Assembly: GCA_027924585.1 (NCBI GenBank)
Contig: BSBM01000600.1
Span: forward strand, 15,311,001-15,375,000
From: Larix kaempferi
Lineage: Eukaryota; Streptophyta; Pinopsida; Pinales; Pinaceae
DNA length: 64,000 nt
Direction: 5' to 3'
The notes under the pieces are model-generated. The model was not told the DNA's origin. It saw only the letters and a program-made list of their open reading frames with translations, and did no database searches. Of the stretch, positions 55,644 to 64,000 are shown piece by piece; position 1 is the stretch's first letter, and every line of letters begins with the position of its first letter. Position numbers and translations under genes: made by a program.

Positions 55644-57540
55644 ATGGGTGTAGACCATGAGGAGACTGTGAGCGAAGCCGAGGAAGAAAGTGGTCTTACA
55701 AGAGGAGGAGTGAGGTTTCGACAGGAGAAGAGGCAGAGGACAGGAGAAGGTCCTGCTGTGATCGGACCGCAAAACCGCGAAGGAAGACCACACAGGACAA
55801 AGCGACCTCACAGTCCTGACAGGGGAAACTAGGCGATGCCCAGGATAGAGGCAGGACCAAACCCCAGCACCAACGTACCCACACCTCCGCTCACTGACTC
55901 ACAAACAGCAAGACATACCACTTCGACACCGCCAAGTTCGTTAATTCTGCAGAAGTTAATTGGTAGTAGCACAACGACAGGAGGAAGGAAGCCCAGAATG
56001 GCGGGCGATGATGCTAAGTTACCGTTGTTCCATGGAAGTGCGACAGACAAACAAGAACAATATTGGTTTTTGTGTGAAGCGGTCTGGACCATGAAGTAGA
56101 TCACTGATGCTGATGCTAAGAAAGGACAATTAGCCATGACTCTACGAGGTCGTGCATTATATTGGTTCATGAAGTTTATTCTAGTCCCTACGGGAGCCCC
56201 AGAGAAGTCGCTGGATGAGATTCAGGATGGGATCATTATCGAATTTAGAAAGCCTAAGTCGGAGGCTCAGCATATTACCGAATTAAAGGAAATTAAGCAG
56301 TATGGGATTTCAACCAACGATTCAAGATGATGATGGCAAAGGTTAGTTTCAATATGAGCGTCGTCCAACATAAAGAATTGTTCATTGCGGCACTGCTACC
56401 CCACATTCGGCTGCCGCTGATGCAGCAAAACATATTGATGCCTGGAGAAGCTCTAGAGATTGCAATGCGATTGGAGGCATCACCGATTGGAGATAATGCA
56501 ACCGAGATGTCGCAGATACAGACACAACTCGCTAACCTGACTATACAATTGCAAGATTTGAAGAAGAACAAGGAACAACGCGATGAAGTATGGTGTACGC
56601 GATGCCGAGGAGAAGGGCATACGAAGGATAATTGCCCAGATTTCCGTAATTATTTGGTGTTAGGAGTGCCAAACCCGTTGAATGGCGGCAGTATGTCGTG
56701 GTGTCATGTTTGCCAGGTGTTTGGGCACAGTCACGATAATTGCCCATATATGCAGAAAATGGTCACAACCTCGCGCAATCTTTATTGCACATTCTGCAAG
56801 TCGGTGGGCCATGATGACAAGGATTGCCGTGCATATGGGTTGCTACAGGAGAGAATGTGTGATGCATTCTACCTCAAGGACGATCAGCGCGCTGTGCAAC
56901 AACCACAACTGCAACTTTAGGTAACTCAGCTGCTACCGCAACCGTAGATGCAGTTTGCACCATAGCAACAACAACCGCAACCGCAGCTGTTCATGCCGCA
57001 ATATACACCGATGCAGATGACTCCCCCACAACCACAGTATGTACAGCAACCGTAGTATGCACCACAAGGGCAAGGGATACCACCAACGCCGATGCAGCAA
57101 TATTTTAACCAACCTCAGTACCAACAGCAGGGCGGCTACCGAGGAGGATACAAGGGTGGACACGGTGGCAGATTTGGTCGAGGAGGAGGAGGCTAAGGTG
57201 GTCGTGGACCTGTTCAATGTTACCACTGTGTGGTATGGGGGCATTATCAGCGTGATTTCCCACTACTACAGATTCAGTGTACGTTCTGTTTTGGTAATGA
57301 TCATACAGTTCAGAATTGTCCACAGTTGATTGCATGCTGGCAGGATGGAACGCTCCGTAGCTACAGAATCAGGCCCAGCCACAACAACAAGTACAGAATC
57401 AGGTACAACAACCAGTGCAGAACTAGCCCCCGCGACCACCATCGAATGCCAATCAAAATGTCAATCAACAGGGGAATCTGCAGCAGAACCAGACACAGGG
57501 TGCCAATATTGTCACCATTTCTATAGAAACACGACCACAA
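55644..57540 (+). pseudogene. gag of element E with multiple zinc knuckles
   Basis: Starts MGVDHEETVSEAEEE; stops near 55,830 and 56,098 and a frameshift near 56,328. The capsid-like part carries KLPLFHGSATDKQEQYWF and GRALYWFM. Then three knuckles: CTRCRGEGHTKDNC, CHVCQVFGHSHDNC, CTFCKSVGHDDKDC. A Q/P-rich stretch and a GGYRGGYKGG RGG-like box follow. Two more knuckle-like motifs come next: CYHCVVWGHYQRDF (last Cys replaced) and CTFCFGNDHTVQNC. Five knuckles is unusual for a plant Gag. Confidence 0.85.
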
Positions 57541-57603
57541 GATGCTTCGGTGGTTGTTGTCACTCGTGGAGGCAAGACGAATGGGGAAGATAGTTCACGA
57601 CCA

Positions 57604-58476
57604 CTGATTCGGTTGGCTGGTTAGAAGACGGTACCTTTCGACATTGATACAGAGCGGGAGACATTCCTGGAGGCATGTCGCACCTTGGAGAAAGACCATG
57701 GTAAGGCTGTTGTTTGTGATATGCCACCTGTCTTTGATACTACATCAGACGCTGATCGGCTGCCACCGCTGGGGACATTGCAAAAGTTTCTTGAAAGCTA
57801 TCTATTATTGGCCCGAGACCTGGCTTCCCTGGTTGAGATTGAGGGATGGTTGCAGAGATTTACGAAAGGACGGCAGGAGTCAGTAGTAAAATCTTTACAG
57901 TGACAGAAGACTGGCAAGGAGATGCGAATGAATATTCAGATTGGTGAATATGATGTTGACTCTGTTATTCTTGACCTTGGTTCGGATGTTAACATCTTAA
58001 CCAAGCAGGCGTGGCAAAAGATGGGGAGTCCCCCATTGAGCTGGTCTCCTGTGCAGCTCCGGTTGGCTAACCATGCGAAGGTAACACCCATTGGGTGAGT
58101 TCCGCGGCTTACGATCGATATTGAGGGCATCAAGACTTATGTTGACTTCGATGTCATTGAAGTGGTTGAGGGAGGTATCTCCTATCCTGCACTATTGGGG
58201 ATTGGATGGGCTAACGATATTGGAGCTGTAATCAACTTCAAGAAGCGCATGATGACCTTTGAGAATCGTGATTTCAGATTCATAGCTCCGTTGGATCCGG
58301 CTGAAGGACGTCGATACGTTGAGCCTTTAAAAGATGATGATCCCGTTGGATGGGATTGCGCATTCAATATTTCTGATGATTATATTCATCCTACTGCCAA
58401 CGGTGAGTTGGAGTGGCGCAGCGAGAGCTCTGCGTCTTCTGACTTTGATGACGCCTTAGAACATTGGCATAATTGA
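57604..58476 (+). pseudogene. Protease of element E
   Basis: Active site VILDLGSDVNILTKQAW near 57,960, then ISYPALLGIGWAND. Upstream in the same frame, DTERETFLEACRTLEKDHG-like linker sequence and an 80-residue helical segment. Stops near 57,901 (TGA), 58,096 (TGA) and 58,474. The fold and the DLGSD variant are typical of plant gypsy proteases. Confidence 0.82.
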
Positions 58477-59166
58477 TTGCATGAGGCACCATTCCGAAAA
58501 TGTGGCTTAGTTACGCAATCCTTATGTCGTGTTGCGATAGAAACGGTCACATTTCCTGTCTATGAGGGGTTTCCTGGCCTAACCAACTTTTTGACAGAAT
58601 TTGAAGACCGTGTCTTAGAACCACAACGATTGCTGGCATTGGAGGAAGCACTAAAGGCTTCTCTAGCACGCTGGTGGGCGACGCATAAGAAATCCATTAA
58701 TGGTTGGTCACAGTGTCGAAGGTTGATAATGGTTTGGTTCGGTGATACTGAGGTTTATCACACTGGCAAGTATGATGGCCGGAATAATCCCAGTGATCAT
58801 GTGATGGAATGCCAATGATTATGGGTAGCGCGACCTAGGGATGAGTGGGTTCATGCTTTTATCCATACTTTGGATGAGATGCCACGCTCATGGTACACTG
58901 TAACTGAGTTGCGCCGAGAAATTACAACATGGGGGGAGTTGATGGTCTGTTTCACTCATACGTTCACTTTTGCGGATGCCAACCCTGATGTCCATAACGC
59001 CTTACAGCTCATCCGCGACGTGGTACTTCAGGTTGTTCCGGCGGCCTACCCTGTCGACCCGCACACATATTGTCAGATGCAATCTCTCATGGAGTGCTTC
59101 AACATCACCGGTGGGCCAGAGGATGATGATGATCCCCGGAATGTTAACATTCCCGAATCTGAAGGG
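58477..59166 (+). pseudogene. Second Gag-like block between protease and RT in element E
   Basis: Same frame as the protease. HTGKYDGRNNPSDHVMECQ, then a TGA in place of an expected Arg codon, then RDEWVHAFIHTLDEMPRSWY and TWGELMVCFTHTFTFAD. This looks like a retrotransposon Gag (capsid) segment: a YDG...DH start and a W...F..TF end. Its place inside pol is unusual. The alternative is an unrelated linker that imitates the pattern. Confidence 0.6.
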
Positions 59167-60249
59167 AGTTGCGATGTGGTACCCTGCCTATTGCGCCAGG
59201 TACTCCATTTAGTCAACCATTGCAGCTTCGCAAGATGAATATCGGCACAGAGGCTACTCCCAAGTTTGCTAATGTTGGGGATTATTGGGATGATGAGATG
59301 ATGAGTAAGCTTACTGAGTTACTTCATGAGTTTCAAGATGTGTTTCCCATGAAGTTTTTTGAAATGAAGGGAATCCTGGGTGATTTAGGAGAGATGAAGA
59401 TTCCCTTAAAACTAGATGCTAAGCCAGTTCGATAGTGACCTTATCGGCTAAATCCGCGACATAAGGAAAAGTTCAAGGCGGAACTTGATCGCATGTTGGA
59501 TGCCGGGTATTATTGAACCTATGGAAGAGTCTGAATGGATCAGTCCTATGGTGGTGCAGGACAAGAAAACATGTGAAGTGCACATTTGCGTCGACTTGCG
59601 GAAGTTGAACGATGCCTGCTTGCATGACCCATTTCCAACCCCGTTTACTGATGAAGTACTTGAAGGGGTGGGTGGCCAGGAGATGTATTCATTTACTGAT
59701 GGATTCTCTGGCTACCATCAGATTCGCATTGCCAAGGAAGATCGCCATAAGACAACTTTCGTTACTGAATGGGGTTGCTTTCAGTACATGGTAATGCCAT
59801 TTGGTTTGAAGAATGCACTTGTGATATTCTCCTGGGTCGTTGTTGCCGCATTCAAATATTTTATCCATAAATTTTTGCAGGTATATATGGATGATTGGAC
59901 AGTTTATGGGTTGATTCGTGATCATTTGGTCAATTTGCGGTTAATGCTTGAGTGCTGCCGACAGCACCAGATATCGCTGAACTTGAAGAAATGTATTTTT
60001 TGTGCATCGTTTGGGATATTGCTGGGTCATATCGTGTGTAAACAGGGATTGCTGGTTGATCCAGCTAAAATTGCGCTCATTTTGGGGTTGCAACCGCCAA
60101 CCACCGTTAAGCAGTTGCGAGCGAATTTAGGGCATACAGGATATTATCGCAAGTTTATCAAGGGTTATGCTGCGATTACTGGCCCTATGGAAAAGTTGTT
60201 GAAGAAGGACACGGCATTCCAGTGGAGCCCGGAATGTCAGGATAGCTGA
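59167..60249 (+). pseudogene. Reverse transcriptase of element E
   Basis: LLHEFQDVFP, KLDAKPVR, MLDAGIIEPMEESEWISPMV, CVDLRKLNDACLHDPFPTPF, FTDGFSGYHQIRIA, FGLKNALVIFS, and catalytic VYMDDWTVYG with YMDD at 59,884-59,895. The connection TVKQLRANLGHTGYYRKFIKGYA follows. Frameshifts near 59,166, 59,440-59,490 and 60,245; stop near 59,433. Confidence 0.9.
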
Positions 60250-60680
60250 AACGCTCAAGGCGAAGATGGCGTCGGCACCGATCTTGGTCTTTCTGGACTG
60301 TAGTAAGGAATTCCATGTCCATGTTGATGCTTCATCAACTGCATTGGGTGTTGTGTTGGCTCAACCTGGAGAAGGCGACCTTGATCATCCTATTGCTTTT
60401 GCCAGTCGGAAACTGTTCTCTACAGAACGAAATTACACTACCACGGAACGAGAAGGTCTGGCCATGGTTTACGCGTTGCAGAAATTCAGGCATTATTTGT
60501 TGGGTGGACACTTTAAAATGTTCACTGATCATTCTACATTGAAATACTTGGTCAATAAGCCTGTGTTGGGGGGGAAGATATGCCATTGGATACTTTTGTT
60601 TTAGGAGTTTGATTTTGAGGTCATTGTGAAACCGGGACGGTTGAATGTTGGACCAGATCATTTATCACGGATTGACATAG
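60250..60680 (+). pseudogene. RNase H of element E
   Basis: HVHVDASSTALGVVLAQPG, TTTEREGLAMVYALQKFRHYLLGG, KMFTDHSTLKYL. Asp, Glu and Asp are all present, unlike the gypsy RNase H of A and D. One stop near 60,603 replaces a likely CAG codon before EFDFEVIVKPGRLN. Confidence 0.9.
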
Positions 60681-61930
60681 GGGAGGAACCGACTAATATC
60701 GAAGATGGGTTGTCGGACGTCCAGCTATTTAAGGTTGACGTTGCTGATAAATATTTTGATGACATCATCCAATTTTTGACATCGGGCACTGCACCAGATG
60801 AGTTCACCACCAGTCAGAAGAAGCAGTTGGTTGTCAAGGCTGCTGACTTCCAGCTCATTGCAGGAGAGTTGTATAAACTGGGTGCTGATGAGATATTGCG
60901 AAGATGTGTCTTGCCACATGACCAAGCGCTAATACTGGCTGAAGCACATGGAGGAGTAGCAGGAGGAAACTATGGCAGTCGGGAAACTTCCAGGAACGTA
61001 CTGCATGCAGGGATTTGGTGGCCCACATTACATAACGATGTGACAGACTATGTGCGGTCTTGCGATGTTTGTTAGCGAACTGGCAAGCCATCCAGACGCG
61101 ATGAGATGTCGCTATTACCTCAAGTGACATTGCAACCGTTTGAAAAAAGGGCTGTGGATTTTGTTGGACCGATTAATCCACTAGGAAAACGCACAGGTGC
61201 GCGGTACATCATCACGGCGATAGAATATTTGACCCGATGGGCCGAGGCGGCACCCGTAGTTGATTCTTCCACAACAATGACTGCTCAATTTTTGTTTGAT
61301 CACATTATCACCCATTTCGATTGCCCTAAGATTTTGTTGAGTGATCAAGGAAGCCACTTTCTTAATCGCACCATCAACGCATTGACAGGGGAGTTGCAGA
61401 TACAACACAAGAAGAGTACACCCTATCACCCACAAGCGAATGGGATAGTGGAGGCGTTTAACAAGGTATTAGAGCATGTGCTGACAAAGGTGTGCAATGT
61501 GAACCACGATGACTGGGATCTGAAAATCTCAGTAGTGTTGTGGGCCTATCGCACCACATGTAAAAGATTGACTGGTCAGACACCTTTTAAGCTGGTATAT
61601 GGGAAAGAAGTGATTATGCCAATGGAGTACATTGTTCTGAGTCTGCGAGTTGCGGCTGTTACGGGTATGGACGATGTCGCAGCATTAGATGAACGTCTGG
61701 CGCAATTGGTGCAGCTGGAAGAAGATCGATTTATTGCTGGCTTTCACCAACGGGTGGAGAAGGATCGACAGAAGGAATGGCATGATCGCCACATCAAAAG
61801 TAAACAGTTTCAGCCAGGCGACTTGGTGTTATTGTATGACACCAACTTTATGAAACATCCAGGAAAATTGCAGATGCATTGGCTGGGTCCCTATCGCATC
61901 AGTAATATTACTTCAGGAGGAGCGGTTTAA
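60681..61930 (+). pseudogene. Integrase of element E
   Basis: Zinc region LAEAHGGVAGGNYG (second His is Asn) with CDVC. Core D in [11 protein letters not shown] in [10 protein letters not shown] in [10 protein letters not shown]-terminal [11 protein letters not shown] and [11 protein letters not shown] (GPY module). Stops near 61,073 (TAG), 61,928 (TAA) and 61,934 (TAG); LPKMVNGHRLKPY continues after them. No chromodomain. Confidence 0.9.
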
Positions 61931-63164
61931 TTACAGTAGTTGGATGGGGCGATGCTCCCCAAAATGGTAAATGGTCACAGGTTGAAGCCCTATCGGTCAG
62001 GCTTGGAACAGTGCGATGCCTAAGTCGCATCAGGAAAAAAGAAAAAAAAAAGACAGAGAGAGAGAAGAGAGTGCGTGTTGTAGGTTGTTTGATGGAAGAT
62101 GGCGCACCAATGGGAGAAGGAATGCACAAGCAGGGAGGCTTGTGCCGCAAGTATGGAGCAGTCGGTGAATCGTGGCAGCGTTGAGACTAGGATCGACGAC
62201 GGATTTGGTTGATTTCATGAAGTATTTTGTGATAATTACAGAGGATTTGGGGGCACGGGGCAGTGTTGAGACTACCGTCGTGCTAACATCTTGCGACCAT
62301 TGCCCATCATCCCTATACATGATTGTTCCTGACAGATTCAGCCTGGTTACCACATGACGATGGCATGTTTTGCACATGGCACACTGGGCCGGTATGATCA
62401 GCAAGCTATGCGGAGATTGCTCACACGTCGGCACGTGGGATCTTCGGTGGTGGCATGGTCGCCACCCGCTGTGTCAGTTGGTGGGTTCACACATGCAGAT
62501 GCAAGGTAGTGGGGCATCATTCCCATCGTCGTGACCCGAGAATGGTTCGGCTATAAGTAGCCGAGGCAGCTGGTAGTTCGTTACAAAGAAGTCTTTCTGA
62601 AATAGAGTGTGTTTGATCAGTTTGCGAGTTGAGTTGTGAGGAATTCCAAGGAGGCTATGGAAATGATTCACTTCATTTCGCATGGCAGCGCCCCAGGGGC
62701 CCTGCGAGCCCGAACGATGCATGTCCCTGAGCGCCTTGATATGGTGGGTGCATTTACACTATGGTATGACCGAGCCAAGGGCCGGTCCAGCATGTTTAAG
62801 TACGCAGTAGTTGTTTGAAGGATTGTGCTCTTCTTAACCAATGAGATGGTTGGGGCAGTCGCTCCTCGACCATAGTTGGAGCCGTTTGCCGGTGCGAAAT
62901 AGATGTGCCAGAGTCATCTGCTCATTTCACACCTTAGTACTGTTTTTCCTCTTTTCCTTCCTGTCTTTACCATTCACACAGACTCGAGGATGAGTTCGAG
63001 ACGTACATGACAGCAAGTCGGGGGATCCCCACTTTCAGCTATGACTACAGAACAGCGAGATGCTGATTAGTGTAGCAGAAGGCGCAGGACAACACCGCGT
63101 GATCCAGACAGCAAGAACAGTTGTAGCAACGTCGAACAGCCATATGCAGACTTCAAAGAACTGA
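61931..63164 (+). other. Gene-poor 3' region following element E pol
   Basis: A purine-rich tract (about 62,035-62,071, GAAAAAAAAAAGACAGAGAG...) could be a polypurine tract, but the sequence after it (TGCGTGTTG) does not match LTR E. A TATA-like CTATAAGTAG lies at 62,551-62,560, and a pyrimidine tract ending in ACAG lies near 62,950-62,981. Short open frames (62,172-62,357, 62,636-62,818) have no recognisable domain. Confidence 0.5.
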
Positions 63165-64000
63165 TGTAATGTCCCTTATTAGGAATTTTATTAAAATTGC
63201 AATTTTCCACTTTTTTTCCCTAGTTCGACCTTTGATTAGTTTTGATCTCTAGGTCCCAAATTTTCCCCAAATGATCCCAAATACTCTGAGAAGGTATATG
63301 AATGATATTAGAACATAAATATGTGTTTCAGGGATGCCTTTGGACCTTTAAAATACTTCTGCAAATCCTCTTTCAATTCTGATCAATGTAGGTAACTTTA
63401 CTAGTGATTTTCCTTTGACTAGTATTGGTCTCTAGGTCTCAAATTGACTCCAAATGCCTTCAAATATTCAAGGAAGGTGTATGAATGATATTAGAACTTG
63501 AATATGATGTTTATGGATGACATATTTCCACCAAAAGACCTGTGCAAACTCTCTTAAGATTCTGGACCAATTATGCAATTTTACTAGTAATTTGGGGTTC
63601 AAATCCCCCTGGGGTAAGTAATGAAAATGTGTCATGTCCCAAATTTGGAATTGGGTCACAATGGCCTAATCACATTAGCCATATTCATTATAGTTTGTAA
63701 AATTGATGTTAAGGGTCAAATAACTGCCAAGGAGGAAAATTACTAGTTTCCTAGGTTTGGGGTGGAAGCTTTGGGATTTGGAATAAGGGGGATAATAAAT
63801 GATGTTTAGACATTAGAAGGGTTCAAGTATTTAATAAATAGAGTGAATAAAGAAATTCAAGAGAAATCCTAGGTGAAAAATGGTTTTGGAGACATATGGA
63901 GGATGTGGGACCCACACTAGCTTGATTTTTCATAATACATGGTATCTCTCTTTTGCAAATTCGAATTAATGGGAATGTGAACACTCTTGGATGAGTTGGT
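63165..64000 (+). repeat. Start of another LTR-like element (runs off the window)
   Basis: TGTAATGTCCCTTATTAGG resembles the TGTAATGTCCCC start of LTR F. No gene to the window end. Confidence 0.45.
63220..63600 (+). repeat. Imperfect tandem duplication (about 190 bp, 2 units)
   Basis: TTGATCTCTAGGTCCCAAATT...GTATATGAATGATATTAGAAC (from about 63,228) recurs as TTGGTCTCTAGGTCTCAAATT...GTGTATGAATGATATTAGAAC (from about 63,420). The copies are diverged and lie within the presumed U3. Confidence 0.75.

Larger units (their letters stand above)
54237..63164 (+). mobile_element. Element E: Ty3/gypsy element inserted in D (3' end unresolved)
   Basis: LTR (54,237-55,047), PBS, Gag with several zinc knuckles, protease, a second Gag-like block, RT, RNase H, integrase with a GPY-type C-terminus. 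No chromodomain is seen. Many in-frame stops look like CAG-to-TAG or CGA-to-TGA changes. No copy of the 5' LTR is found downstream before 63,165, where a different LTR-like sequence begins. The expected TSD would start from GGACT (54,232-54,236). Confidence 0.85.

Noticed and set aside
62172-62818. Two short open frames after element E (61 and 60 codons)
   Set aside because: No motif, no conserved neighbour, and no clear start context; better left as noncoding.

Overview
This window looks like nuclear DNA of a seed plant with a very large, repeat-packed genome. A gymnosperm is my inference; the sequence does not prove it. I see no host housekeeping gene, rRNA, tRNA or CRISPR array. Almost everything is LTR retrotransposon, in nested and decayed layers.

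Left half (1-36.8 kb). The oldest layer is G, a Tat-like Ty3/gypsy remnant at 31,651 to about 36,840. It keeps an archaeal-type RNase H fragment, an antisense spliced ORF resembling plant mobile domain proteins, a tandem-repeat zone and a 3' LTR start. Element A (minus strand, 1-31,650) is inserted in G. It is a Ty3/gypsy element with LTRs of about 5.6 kb, and its 3' LTR runs off the left edge. A's 5' LTR was then hit twice. Element B is a 7.2-kb solo LTR of a related family (16,130-23,315, TSD AGGCG). Element C is a Ty1/copia element on the minus strand (24,997-31,631, TSD GGATG, tRNA-iMet-type PBS).

Right half (36.8-64 kb). F (minus strand, about 36,850-41,302) has an LTR, a tRNA-iMet-like PBS and a long decayed ORF of unknown type. 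An integrase fragment of the A family (D', 41,499-42,419) leads into a full LTR (43,518-49,178), which leads into gag-PR-aRNH-RT-RNH-IN of a second A-family copy (D). D is broken at 54,237 by E, another Ty3/gypsy element with its own LTR, PBS, multi-zinc-knuckle Gag and pol. At 63,165 a further LTR-like sequence (TGTAATGTCCC start) runs off the right edge.

The most interesting system is the A/B/D family. Every LTR copy carries, inside the LTR and on the element's own strand, a protein-coding unit of about 1,050-1,087 codons. It has its own TATA box, a GT-AG intron in its 5' leader, and an ATG 9-12 nt after the splice acceptor. A second TATA box lies downstream of the ORF and is placed to make the genomic RNA. 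The ORF is unbroken only in solo LTR B (18,844-22,107); the other three copies are pseudogenes. The pol order is also unusual: protease, then archaeal-type RNase H, then RT, then a gypsy RNase H lacking its catalytic residues, then integrase. I recognise no known function for the LTR protein. It has a large globular N-terminal part, two charged coiled coils, a conserved VP(F/Y)TPS...KKRK motif and a C-terminal domain.
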